Of a DNA stretch of 64,000 bases, positions 55,965-64,000 are shown in pieces (the stretch's first letter is position 1; every line of letters begins with the position of its first letter). Source of the stretch: Ralstonia sp. RRA (GTDB lineage: Bacteria; Pseudomonadota; Gammaproteobacteria; Burkholderiales; Burkholderiaceae). Made by a program: the position numbers and the translations under genes. The stretch is from NCBI RefSeq assembly GCF_037023145.1, contig NZ_CP146092.1:1178001-1242000 (forward strand). Direction: 5' to 3'. Under the pieces are notes generated by a model, which made no database searches, was not told the DNA's origin, and worked only from the letters and a program-made list of their open reading frames with translations.

Positions 55965-56669
55965 ATGACCGCATCTTCCCCAGCGACACAACCTGATATC
56001 GGCCGGGTGGCCGCCACCATTGGCGATCCGACGCGCATCCGCATGCTGCTGCTGTTGATGGAAGGCCGCTCGCTCACCGCCAAGGAGCTGGCCTACGGCG
56101 CCGGCGTGGAGCCCGCCACCGCCAGTGCGCACCTGCGCCGGTTGGAGGCGGATGCGCTGATCACGTCGCTGGCCAGTGGGCGCTACAAGTACTTCGGGCT
56201 GCGCTCGCCGGCGGTGGCGGAGATGATCGAATCGCTGCTGGTGGTTGCGCCGGAAAAGCCCGCAGACCCAAGGCGTTCGACCGTGCCTGAAAACCTGCGC
56301 GCGGCACGGCTGTGCTACGACCATCTGGCCGGGCAGCTTGGTACGGAGGTATCAGAGAAGTTGCTGGCGCGCGGCTGGCTCGAACAGCTTGATGAAACGC
56401 ACGCTGCCTACGACGTTACGTCCGAAGGCGAGCGTGCCTTCACAGCCATTGGTGTTGACGTGACTGCATTGCGCAGCGGGCGCCGCCGCTTTGCTTACGG
56501 CTGCATGGATTGGAGCGAGCGCCGCCCACATCTGGCCGGTGCGCTTGGGGCGGCCGTGGCGGAGCGTTGCATTGCGCTGGGCTGGCTTGCGCGGCAGAAG
56601 CACTCCCGCGCGTTGCAAATGACCGAACTCGGGCAGCGTGAATTACACGCGTGGCTGCGCACGGCGTAG
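55965..56669 (+). CDS. ArsR-type winged-helix regulator of the P450 cluster
   Basis: The protein has 234 residues from ATG 55965. The frame is open far upstream, but that part is antisense to the P450 gene. The HTH region (about 12-90) reads IGDPTRIRMLLLLMEGRSLT, then AKELAYGAGVEPATASAHLRR. The metal-binding Cys pair of classical ArsR is absent, so it probably senses an organic ligand or redox state. The C-terminal half (about 100-230) is an extra domain with Cys residues (RLCYDHLAGQLG, FAYGCMDWSERRPHLAG). It is divergent from the P450 gene, implying local repression. No Shine-Dalgarno is visible. Confidence 0.85.
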   Translation: MTASSPATQPDIGRVAATIGDPTRIRMLLLLMEGRSLTAKELAYGAGVEPATASAHLRRLEADALITSLASGRYKYFGLRSPAVAEMIESLLVVAPEKPADPRRSTVPENLRAARLCYDHLAGQLGTEVSEKLLARGWLEQLDETHAAYDVTSEGERAFTAIGVDVTALRSGRRRFAYGCMDWSERRPHLAGALGAAVAERCIALGWLARQKHSRALQMTELGQRELHAWLRTA

Positions 56670-56682
56670 CCACCCGCCTTCG

Positions 56683-57225
56683 TTAGTTGGCGCCGCGAAC
56701 CGCGCTCACGTAGTCACGCTGGAACACGCACATCCGCAAGGCGTTGTGATATGCGCCGTTGCTGAAGAACTCTTTGATCAGTTCACCTTCACGCTGAAAG
56801 CCGCATTTCTCGTACACGTGAATGGCGCGCTCGTTTTCCACGTCGACGACCAGATACAGCTTGTGCAGATTCAGCACCATGAAGGCGTAGTCGACCGCCA
56901 GCCGTGTCGCGGTTGAGGCGTAGCCATGCCCTTGCCAGCCGGGCGCGATGATGATCTGGAACTCACCACGGCGGTGGATGTAGTTGAGCTCCATCAGCTC
57001 GACCAGGCCAACGGCTTCACCGGCATCGTTCTCGCAGATGAAGCGGCGTTCGCGCTGGTCGTGCACGTGGCGGTCGTAGAGTTGCGAGAGCTCGGTAAAA
57101 GTCTCGTACGGTTCTTCGAACCAGTAGCGCATGATCTTCGCGTCGTTGTTCAGTTCGTGCACGAAGCGCAGGTCATTGCGCTCCAATGGGCGCAGGGAAA
57201 GGTCGCGGGCTTTTTCAATCACCAT
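56683..57225 (-). CDS. speG: Spermidine N-acetyltransferase (SpeG-like GNAT)
   Basis: This 180-residue GNAT acetyltransferase starts at ATG 57225 with AAGGAC upstream. The opening [20 protein letters not shown], the acidic YWFEEPYE, the acetyl-CoA loop GWQGHGYA and the C-terminal [19 protein letters not shown] match SpeG. It would acetylate spermidine or spermine to lower free polyamine levels. It converges on the ArsR-type gene with only 13 bp between stops. It lies 56 bp past the PepSY gene. Confidence 0.9.
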   Translation of the reverse strand: MVIEKARDLSLRPLERNDLRFVHELNNDAKIMRYWFEEPYETFTELSQLYDRHVHDQRERRFICENDAGEAVGLVELMELNYIHRRGEFQIIIAPGWQGHGYASTATRLAVDYAFMVLNLHKLYLVVDVENERAIHVYEKCGFQREGELIKEFFSNGAYHNALRMCVFQRDYVSAVRGAN

Positions 57226-57281
57226 GATGTTGTCCTTGTTGTGTTGAGGGCGCTCGACATCGCGTCGACGTCCCCACGTGG

Positions 57282-58430
57282 TCAGCAAGGACGCGTCGAT
57301 GCGGATGTGTGTTTGCGCTGCGGTTGCGCGCGCCTGCGCCGATCCAGATACAGCCACCACCCCGTTATCGCAAAGACCGGCAGCATCAACGCGCCGATCA
57401 ACACCAGCACAATGCCGACAGGCCCGAAGTAGCGCCCATTGTGCAGCGGCAGCATGCCAGCCAGCAGGCGTTGCATCGGTGGCTTGTCAGTGAAGGATTC
57501 CTGGCGGAGGACCGCGCCAGTGGCTGCGTCGAGCGTCAGGCGGTTGAAGGCGCGGTCGTGCGGTGCGTTGAGCGGCAGCCAGTTGATGTCAACCTGGCTG
57601 GTGCGCGCATCGTCGATGCGCAGGGTGGCACTCGCATAGTTCGACGCGTTGGCCAGGAAAGCGTTCCAGGTGCGCTCCAATGCCGCACCGTCGAGTGGTT
57701 TGTGCGGGCCCGAAGCCCCCGTTGATTTGGCCTTGGCAGCAGCCGGCATGCCGGCCATGTGCTGCAGGCCTTCGCGATACCAGTCATAGGCCCAGTACAG
57801 TCCGCTGAATGCCGCCAACAGATAGAGCGGCAGCACCATCGTCCCGATGACAGTGTGTACATCCCACCAACGGATGCGCCCGCTGCGGCTCCAGCGGATG
57901 ACGAGCCAGCTCCGCCAGTTCGTCACGCGGCGCGGCCAGCGTAGATACAGTCCCGACAATGCCATCACCACCAATGCAATCGTGCTGGCACCGACGATCT
58001 GTTTGCCGACCTCGTCTGCCAGCAATGTCCGGTGCAGCAGTTTGACGGTGGCAAAGAAACGTTGCCCACGCGCCTCGGGCAGCAAGGTGCCGGTGGCCGG
58101 GTCGAAGTAGTGCAACTCGCCGCGACTGCTGCCGCCACGTTTGCCCGTCGGCCACGCGTACCAGATACGCCACGGCTCGGTGGGCGCCGAAGCTGCGGTG
58201 ATGAACGTGACGGGGCGCTCAGGGATGGCGGCCTGCGCCTGTGCGGCAACCTGTGGCAGCGTGGGCGCCGGGCCAGTGCGCGCTGGCAAGTTGAACACGC
58301 CGGGGTTCAGCCAGCGCAGCAGCTCTTCGTCATACGCCATCAGCGCGCCGCTGATGCCGACGACGGCCAGCACCACGCTGGCTGACAACCCGATCAGCCA
58401 GTGCAGCCGGAAGAGCACCCGTCGCAGCAT
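57282..58430 (-). CDS. PepSY-associated membrane protein, probable siderophore-iron reductase partner
   Basis: The 382-residue protein from ATG 58430 has four membrane helices (about 10-32, 145-168, 195-215, 340-362). Conserved histidines are in [22 protein letters not shown] and [10 protein letters not shown], and PepSY folds lie in the two large loops. The family (PiuB/FecR-neighbour type) is linked to TonB receptor genes and is thought to reduce iron or heme-type cargo in the inner membrane. It starts 22 bp after the receptor gene, so the two form an operon under the same Fur-like site. Confidence 0.88.
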   Translation of the reverse strand: MLRRVLFRLHWLIGLSASVVLAVVGISGALMAYDEELLRWLNPGVFNLPARTGPAPTLPQVAAQAQAAIPERPVTFITAASAPTEPWRIWYAWPTGKRGGSSRGELHYFDPATGTLLPEARGQRFFATVKLLHRTLLADEVGKQIVGASTIALVVMALSGLYLRWPRRVTNWRSWLVIRWSRSGRIRWWDVHTVIGTMVLPLYLLAAFSGLYWAYDWYREGLQHMAGMPAAAKAKSTGASGPHKPLDGAALERTWNAFLANASNYASATLRIDDARTSQVDINWLPLNAPHDRAFNRLTLDAATGAVLRQESFTDKPPMQRLLAGMLPLHNGRYFGPVGIVLVLIGALMLPVFAITGWWLYLDRRRRAQPQRKHTSASTRPC

Positions 58431-58452
58431 CGCGTGTTTGCCTATTCCACGC

Positions 58453-60585
58453 TTACATCTTGTAGCGCACGCCCAGCAGCGCCATGCGCGGGGCACCCGG
58501 CATGTTGTAGTTCTCGGCACCGCCGTGGGCCGAGACGTAGTACGCGCGGTTGAACAGGTTCTGCAGGTTCAGCGTCACGTCGACGTTTTTGCTGCGATAG
58601 CCCGCACCCAGATCGACCGTCATGTAGCCCGGCAGCGTCGTCACGTTGTACTGCGATGCGTAGCGCGAGGCCTCTGCACGCACACCACCGGCCACATAGA
58701 AGCCATTGGGCAGATCGTGCTTGAGCCACAGCGAACCGCTATGCCGCGGTGTGAGCGACGGCTGGTTGCCGTTGACGGCCACGCCAGCGCTCTTGTCGAG
58801 CGGGTTGGTCAGCACGCCGTTCAGATAGGCATAGCTGGCGATGAGGGACCACGTCTTCACCACCTCGCCCGTGAACGACAGCTCCAGCCCGCGCGTGCGC
58901 TGCGTGCCGATGGGCACTGCCAGCAGCGTGGCCGGGTCTACGCCGGTCAGGTTGGTCTGTTTCATGTCGAACAGTGCGGCGGTCAGGCTGGCGTTGGCCG
59001 ACACATCGTATTTGGCGCCGATCTCGTAGTTGGTCGTGGATTGCGGCGCCAGTGCGCTGCTGTTCGGGTACACGCTGAAGCTGTCCGCCACTGGCTGGAA
59101 CGAGCGGCTGTAAGACGCGTAGAGCGAGAGCGGCTCCACCGGGTGATACACCACCCCCAGGCGCGGGCTGACCGGTGTGTCGGTGCGCGCGTAGTTCTGG
59201 TTCTTGGGCGTAAGGTCTGTGCGGCTCTGCTTGAGCGCTTCATAGCGCAGGCCGGCCAACACCGTCCATTGCGGCGAGAACTTGATCAGATCCTGCACAT
59301 ACGCGGCGTACGTCTCGTTGTGCGAGAGACCGTAGTTGGTGGGCGTGGCGTTGGCCGGCACCGTAGGCAGCAGCGGCAGCACCGGGTTGAACAGGTTGAC
59401 GTTGAAGTTGCCCGGGGTGGATGCCACGCGGTCGCTCTTATCCTGATAGCCCAGTTCGATGCCATACAGCAGCGTGTGCTGGATGCCCCAGGTCTCGGCC
59501 TTCTGCGTCAGCTCGTTCTGCCACACGGTGCCGCGATCGCTGCGGTTGCGCTGGTTGACGTTGAGCGTGACGGTCGGGATCGGGCCGTCGTTCACGCTCT
59601 TTACGGTCGTGTAGTTGTTGCGCCCCAGCGAGTATTCGTAGTTGCGCACCACGCTGTGGAACGACCACTGATCATTGAAGCGGTGGTCCAGCGTGCCGGT
59701 CACACTCTTGACGGTGGTGTCGATGTTGCCCGCGCCCGCATCGGCCGAGCCGTAGCGCGTGCCGATGGGCACATCCACGGGGCGGCCGTGGTACGACGGT
59801 ACGCCCTGGTCGGCAATGCGCTTGTCGTGCAGGTAGTCAAACTGCACCGTCAGCTTGGTGTCGGGCGACAGGTTGAACAGGAACGACGGCGAGATCGCCT
59901 GGCGGCGCAGGAAGTAGTCGTTGCGGAAACCGCCCGAGTCTTCCACCGCGCCGGTAATGCGCGCGCGGATGGCGTCGTCGTTGATGGAAGTGTTCAGGTC
60001 GAACTCGGCGCGCTTCTGGCGCTCGGTGCCCACCAGCACGCCAATCTCGGCCTGCGGCGTGGCCAGCGGTTTCTTGGTGACGCGGTTGATGATGCCGCCC
60101 GACGAGCCGCGCCCATACAGCACGGCAGCCGGGCCTTTCAGCACTTCAATGCGGTCGATGTTCGACAGATCGCGGAAGTACAGCGAGTCATCGCGCAGGC
60201 CGTCGACGTACTGATCGTTGATCGACGAGAAACCGCGAATGGTCACCTGATCGCGCTGGGCATCCCCCAGCGAGGCCGATACACCCGGTACATTGCGCAA
60301 GGTGTCGTTGAGCGACAGCGCGCCTTGGTCCTGGATCACTGCGCGCGGCACGACGTTGACCGACTGCGGAATCTCGCGCAGCGGCACGGGAATCTTCGTG
60401 GCCGTATTGGCGACGGGCGTGTCGTAGCTCGTGCTGCTGCGCGTGCTCTTGGTGGTGGTGGTCGGCAGCGTGCCGGCATCGGCGGCCGCAATCGTGTCGG
60501 CAGCAGTTGCCACGTGCATCAGCGGCAGGGTTCCAAGGACGGCCAAGGACAGGCACAGGCCATCTCGTCGAAAATTCGGCGGCAT
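58453..60585 (-). CDS. TonB-dependent siderophore receptor
   Basis: The 710-residue protein from ATG 60585 has a signal peptide (cleavage near ATAA), a plug domain (about 55-165; IPQSVNVVPRAVIQDQGALS and VTIRGFSSINDQYVDGLRDD, then RIEVLKGPAAVLYGRGSSGG) and a 22-strand-type barrel ending in GVRYKM. The plug resembles catecholate-type receptors (Fiu/PiuA), but the ligand is not certain. It imports ferric siderophore with TonB energy. The promoter overlaps a Fur-box-like sequence. The final residue is Met rather than the usual aromatic. Confidence 0.95.
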   Translation of the reverse strand: MPPNFRRDGLCLSLAVLGTLPLMHVATAADTIAAADAGTLPTTTTKSTRSSTSYDTPVANTATKIPVPLREIPQSVNVVPRAVIQDQGALSLNDTLRNVPGVSASLGDAQRDQVTIRGFSSINDQYVDGLRDDSLYFRDLSNIDRIEVLKGPAAVLYGRGSSGGIINRVTKKPLATPQAEIGVLVGTERQKRAEFDLNTSINDDAIRARITGAVEDSGGFRNDYFLRRQAISPSFLFNLSPDTKLTVQFDYLHDKRIADQGVPSYHGRPVDVPIGTRYGSADAGAGNIDTTVKSVTGTLDHRFNDQWSFHSVVRNYEYSLGRNNYTTVKSVNDGPIPTVTLNVNQRNRSDRGTVWQNELTQKAETWGIQHTLLYGIELGYQDKSDRVASTPGNFNVNLFNPVLPLLPTVPANATPTNYGLSHNETYAAYVQDLIKFSPQWTVLAGLRYEALKQSRTDLTPKNQNYARTDTPVSPRLGVVYHPVEPLSLYASYSRSFQPVADSFSVYPNSSALAPQSTTNYEIGAKYDVSANASLTAALFDMKQTNLTGVDPATLLAVPIGTQRTRGLELSFTGEVVKTWSLIASYAYLNGVLTNPLDKSAGVAVNGNQPSLTPRHSGSLWLKHDLPNGFYVAGGVRAEASRYASQYNVTTLPGYMTVDLGAGYRSKNVDVTLNLQNLFNRAYYVSAHGGAENYNMPGAPRMALLGVRYKM

Positions 60586-60662
60586 TGCAGTTCCCGTAAA
60601 GTAAAAAGCAGGACGCCGTTCCTCCCCCCCGGAGGCTGGCGCCATCACTTTGTGAAGGCGCA

Positions 60663-60692
60663 GATAATAATGAGAACAATTCCTATTTACAA
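60663..60692 (-). promoter_or_regulatory. Promoter with Fur box for the TonB receptor operon
   Basis: On the minus strand TTGTAA (60692-60687) and TATTAT (60669-60664) are 17 bp apart. The plus-strand sequence GATAATAATGAGAACAATT (60663-60681) resembles a Fur box and covers the -10, so iron-loaded Fur should block transcription. Confidence 0.7.
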
Positions 60693-60831
60693 GGGAGTTA
60701 AATCATTCTTTTGACGGAATGCAACGTTTGCGGATACAAGATGCAGCAACTTTCCACGAGGCAACACCAAATACACGGCACCAAATTGCGTGTGCAGCGT
60801 CTGACTCAGTTGTTTTCTGCCTTTTCCTGAT

Positions 60832-61932
60832 ATGTCGTCTTCACCACATCCATTGAGCCCCCTGCGTGTTGCCCTGGTGGGCTACGGCTATGCGGGCAAG
60901 CTGTTCCACGCGGCGCTGATCGACACCACACCCAGCCTGCGCCTGCACGTGATCGGCTCGAACCGCCCGGACGCGGTGCTCGCGGATCGGCCGGACGCTG
61001 TGGTTTGCGCGCCCGAAGCGGCTGCCGTGCACCCGGACGTTGACCTCGTTGTCATCGCCGCCCCAAACGACCGCCATGCGCCGCTGACCGAAGCCGCGCT
61101 CCGCGCCGGCAAGCACGTTGTGGTGGACAAGCCCTTTACCGTCACGCTGGCCGAGGCGCGGCATCTGGCCCACGTGGCGCGGCAGACCGGGCGTTTGCTG
61201 TCGGTTTTCCAGAACCGGCGTTGGGACAGTGATTTCCTTGCCGTGCAGGCTGTGCTCGCCAGCGGTGCCGTGGGCGAGGCGATGCACGTGGAGGCGCATT
61301 TCGACCGCTACCGCCCACAGGTGCGCGCACGCTGGCGCGAACAGGCCGGGCAGGGCACCGGTATCTGGTTTGATCTCGGTCCGCATCTGATTGATCAGGC
61401 GTTGCTGCTGCTTGGCCTGCCCGATGCGGTGAGCGCATCGTTTGCCCGGCAACGCCCCAGCGCGGAGACTGCCGATTGGGCGCACGTGGTGCTCCACCAC
61501 GGCGAGCGCCGCGCCATCCTGCACGCCAGCATGCTGGTGGCCGGCGGCGCACCGCGCTGGATCGTGCATGGCATGCGTGGCTCGTTCATCAAGCGCCGCA
61601 TGGATCAGCAGGAGGCGCAACTGCTGGCCGGCATGGCACCTGGCGCGCAAGGCTGGGGCGTGGATGACGATGCGGGCATCCTCATCGATGGCGCAACGTC
61701 GTCGGCAAGCGATGTCACCACACCTGCTGGCGATCAACGTGCGTACTACGCTGCCGTGCGCGATGCCATCCTCGGCCAACGCGCCAATCCTGTTCCTCCG
61801 GTGCAGGCATTGGCGGTGATGGCGGTGCTCGAAGCCGCCATCGCAGCGGCCGAGACGGGCACAGCGGTCGTGCCGGACCTGACCGATACCGAGCGTGCCG
61901 ATTGGCTTGCCGTACGGGAGTCCACCTCGTGA
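60832..61932 (+). CDS. Gfo/Idh/MocA family oxidoreductase (YdgJ/YhhX-like)
   Basis: This 366-residue protein has an N-terminal Rossmann motif (LVGYGYAGKLFHAALI) and the catalytic-Lys motif VDKPFTVTLAEA. The C-terminal domain includes SVFQNRRWDSDF and TGIWFDLGPHLIDQALLLLG, typical of the YdgJ/YhhX branch. The substrate is unknown. It is divergent from the TonB receptor. Its TGA stop overlaps the GTG start of the antiporter gene by 4 bp, so the two are translationally coupled. Confidence 0.9.
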   Translation: MSSSPHPLSPLRVALVGYGYAGKLFHAALIDTTPSLRLHVIGSNRPDAVLADRPDAVVCAPEAAAVHPDVDLVVIAAPNDRHAPLTEAALRAGKHVVVDKPFTVTLAEARHLAHVARQTGRLLSVFQNRRWDSDFLAVQAVLASGAVGEAMHVEAHFDRYRPQVRARWREQAGQGTGIWFDLGPHLIDQALLLLGLPDAVSASFARQRPSAETADWAHVVLHHGERRAILHASMLVAGGAPRWIVHGMRGSFIKRRMDQQEAQLLAGMAPGAQGWGVDDDAGILIDGATSSASDVTTPAGDQRAYYAAVRDAILGQRANPVPPVQALAVMAVLEAAIAAAETGTAVVPDLTDTERADWLAVRESTS

Positions 61933-64000
61933 ACGGCGTCGTCATTCTCTTGTTGGTGGCGGGCGGGTTGCTCGCCGTGGTGGCGTTGGTGCAGATGCTG
62001 GCTTCGCGCCTGACGCTGCCCGAATCGACGTTGCTGGCGCTGGCGGGTATCGGCATCGGCGGTGCGTATGTGGGCTTGCAGAACACGGCGCCCGCATTTG
62101 CGACGACCTTCTTTGCGCCGCTCATTGATCCAAGCTGGCCGGCCGAGGCCTATCTGTGGCTGTTCCTGCCGCCGCTGCTGTTTCAGGCGGCGTTGTCGGT
62201 GGATGTGCGCAGCATGGCGCCGGATGCCGCGCCCATCCTCATGCTCGCCATCGTGGCGGTGATCGTGGCCACGGGCGTCATCGGTTTGGCAGCGGCGGCC
62301 GTCACGCCGTTCGGCATCGTCACGTGCCTGCTGCTGGGCGCGATGATTGCCACCACCGACCCGTCTGCCGTGATTGCCGTGTTTCGCGACGTGGGCGCGC
62401 CGGCGCGGTTGATCCGGTTGGTGGAGGGCGAGGCACTGCTTAACGACGCGGCGGCCATTGCCATCATGGGGGTGCTGCTGGCCATGCTCACGGGCCACGG
62501 TACCGACGCGACGGTCAGCGGTGGCCTGCGCGAACTGGCGAAGGCATTCGGCGGCGGCGTGATCTTTGGGCTGATTGCAGGGCGTATCGCCGCATTCCTG
62601 CTGCCGGCACTGCGCGGCATTGCGCAGGCAGAGGCCGCGTGGACGCTTGCGTTGCCGTATCCGCTGTACCTCGTGGCGGAGAATGTGCTCGATGTATCGG
62701 GCGTGGTGTCGGTGGTGTGTGCAGGGCTGGTGATTGGCGCGCTGGGGCGCACGCGCTTGACGCCACGCAACTGGTCTCACCTGCAGTTGATCTGGGAACA
62801 GATTGCTGCGTTGGCGGGGGCGGTGGTCTTCCTGCTGGCTGCGGTGCGTGTGCCGGAGTTGCTGCACGGCGTGGTGTGGAAAGACGCGCTGTGGCTGGCG
62901 GTGATCGTGGTGGCTGCATTGGCCGCACGTTTGGCGGTGCTGTTTGGCCTGCTGCCGGTGCTGGCGTGGTTCAAGCTGTCCGCACCGGTCAGCCATGCCT
63001 ATAAGCTGGCGATTGCATGGGGTGGCTTGCGCGGTGCCGTCACCTTGGTGCTGGCGTTGGGCGTGGCCGAGAACCACGCCGTACACGCGGCCGACCGGCA
63101 TTTCGTCACCATTCTCGCCACGGGCTTCGTGCTGGTGAGCGTGCTCTTCAACGGCGCGACGCTGCGCTGGGTGATGCACCAGCTCGGGCTCGATCAGCTC
63201 TCCCCGCAGGAGCAGGCGCTGCAGAGGCAGGCGCTGAACATGTCGACGGAAGAAGTGGAGGCGATCATGCGCCGCATTGGCGGGCACTTCCACTTTGCGG
63301 CGGGAGCGGCGGACCAGGCGGCGGCTGCGTATCGGCTGGAAGTGGCAGCCGGCGCTGCAGAGCTGAACCTGGATGATGCCTTGTCCGAGCGCGACCAACT
63401 CACCATCGGCCTGGTGTCATTGGCCACGCGCGAGCGCGAGTTGATTCCCGAATACGGCAACGGCCTGATCTCCATCCGCAACCTTGACGCGATGATGCGC
63501 AACACCGCCGACATGATCGACGCAGCACGCGCCGAAGGCCGCGTTGGCTACAAGCGCGCATCGCGCCGGATTCTTGCCAAGAGCCTCGGCTTTCGCGCTG
63601 CGATTTGGCTGCACCGCTTGATGCATATCGATCGGCCGCTCGCCAACGCGTTGGCCGACCGCTATGAGCTGCTGGTCTGCCGCCAGACCGTGCTGGAACG
63701 CCTGCGTGCTTACAACCGTTTGTCCCTGCAGCCGGTGCTGGGCGAGCGCATGGCCGATCTGCTCGACGGTGTGCTGATCGCGCGGATCGAAGCGGCAGAA
63801 GAGGGCCTGGCCGAACTGCGCGAGAAGTTTGGCGACTACAGCGCCGCGCTCGAAAAGCGCCTGCTGTTGCTGTTTGCGCTGCACATCGGCCAGAACAAGA
63901 TCGACACCATGCTGGCCGAAACGGTGATCTCGAAGGAGGTCTACAAGCAGATCAGCGGTGTGATCCGCCGGGCGTGGTCGGCGGCGCTGCCGCGGCCGCC
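61929..64000 (+). CDS. CPA1 sodium/proton antiporter with large cytoplasmic C-terminus, 3' truncated by window
   Basis: The frame begins at GTG 61929, overlapping the previous stop (GTGA), and is open to the end of the window (690 codons so far). About twelve membrane helices fill residues 1-410. Signature motifs are IATTDPSAVIAVF and the antiporter core RLVEGEALLNDAAAIAI, with the Asn-Asp pair. GGLRGAVTLVLALG marks a late helix. The cytoplasmic part (after about 410) has helical segments like those of SOS1/NhaP-type exchangers and may lead to a nucleotide-binding domain beyond the window. It would exchange Na+ or K+ for H+. Confidence 0.93.
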   Translation, partial: MNGVVILLLVAGGLLAVVALVQMLASRLTLPESTLLALAGIGIGGAYVGLQNTAPAFATTFFAPLIDPSWPAEAYLWLFLPPLLFQAALSVDVRSMAPDAAPILMLAIVAVIVATGVIGLAAAAVTPFGIVTCLLLGAMIATTDPSAVIAVFRDVGAPARLIRLVEGEALLNDAAAIAIMGVLLAMLTGHGTDATVSGGLRELAKAFGGGVIFGLIAGRIAAFLLPALRGIAQAEAAWTLALPYPLYLVAENVLDVSGVVSVVCAGLVIGALGRTRLTPRNWSHLQLIWEQIAALAGAVVFLLAAVRVPELLHGVVWKDALWLAVIVVAALAARLAVLFGLLPVLAWFKLSAPVSHAYKLAIAWGGLRGAVTLVLALGVAENHAVHAADRHFVTILATGFVLVSVLFNGATLRWVMHQLGLDQLSPQEQALQRQALNMSTEEVEAIMRRIGGHFHFAAGAADQAAAAYRLEVAAGAAELNLDDALSERDQLTIGLVSLATRERELIPEYGNGLISIRNLDAMMRNTADMIDAARAEGRVGYKRASRRILAKSLGFRAAIWLHRLMHIDRPLANALADRYELLVCRQTVLERLRAYNRLSLQPVLGERMADLLDGVLIARIEAAEEGLAELREKFGDYSAALEKRLLLLFALHIGQNKIDTMLAETVISKEVYKQISGVIRRAWSAALPRP

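Noticed and set aside
58141..60714. An 857-codon open frame on the plus strand opposite the TonB receptor gene
   Set aside because: It is the antisense shadow of a well-recognised receptor in GC-rich DNA. It is His/Arg/Val-rich with no domain, and it covers the PepSY gene end and the Fur-controlled promoter.
61746..63398. A 550-codon minus-strand open frame
   Set aside because: It is antisense to the antiporter and Gfo/Idh genes. It has a Gln/His/Arg-rich shadow composition and no motif.

Overview
The window looks like a chromosomal segment of a Ralstonia-type betaproteobacterium (Burkholderiaceae). This rests on gene content and synteny: a BpeEF-OprC/CeoAB-type efflux operon with its llpE-like hydrolase and divergent LysR gene, a Tad pilus locus with a DUF3613 gene, a DUF2968 protein, and short H-NS. 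The DNA is GC-rich, with AT-richer intergenic DNA beside the pilus locus. I support 51 protein genes. The first (Rhs) and last (antiporter) run off the window. I saw no rRNA, tRNA, CRISPR array or intact insertion sequence.

Layout. 1-3.7 kb: end of an Rhs toxin gene with a PD-(D/E)xK nuclease-like tip, a candidate immunity gene and a TPR gene. 3.7-12.3 kb: RND efflux operon (hydrolase, adaptor, pump, outer-membrane channel; minus strand) with a divergent LysR regulator. 12.3-13.3 kb: a secreted protein made of three 24-residue repeats, then a 42-bp tandem DNA array. 13.3-25.4 kb: mostly housekeeping and stress genes: Mut7-C RNase-like protein, Ohr/OhrR with clear operators, otsBA, fadH, a degenerate tyrosine recombinase, galE, a 7-TM PAS protein and a chemoreceptor. 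25.4-29.8 kb: H-NS, a GGDEF-EAL protein and a LuxR regulator with a cysteine cluster. 29.9-35.0 kb: a TpsB/FhaC-like outer-membrane transporter and two divergent paralogous repeat lipoproteins, each with a near-consensus sigma-54 promoter. 35.5-48.2 kb: the Tad/Flp pilus locus (flp, cpaA, tadE, cpaB, cpaC, tadZ, cpaF, tadB, tadC, tadD, DUF3613, tadG) ending in a sigma-54 activator. 48.3-53.0 kb: DUF2968 protein, a self-sufficient CYP102-type P450 and a small membrane protein. 53.0-56.7 kb: Gfo/Idh oxidoreductase, ABM monooxygenase and an unusual P450, divergent from an ArsR-type regulator. 56.7-64 kb: SpeG-like acetyltransferase, a PepSY protein with a TonB receptor behind a Fur-like site, a second Gfo/Idh gene and a CPA1 antiporter.

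The most interesting unit is 28.5-48.2 kb. A Cys-cluster LuxR protein, a TpsB without a TpsA, a pair of sigma-54-driven surface lipoproteins, a complete Tad machine and a sigma-54 activator sit together, and a 12-bp near-palindrome (TGTYACGTNACA) occurs both between the lipoprotein genes and upstream of flp. I infer one co-regulated surface/adhesion programme. The second candidate is the ArsR-P450-ABM-Gfo/Idh cluster, whose P450 lacks the usual I-helix threonine.
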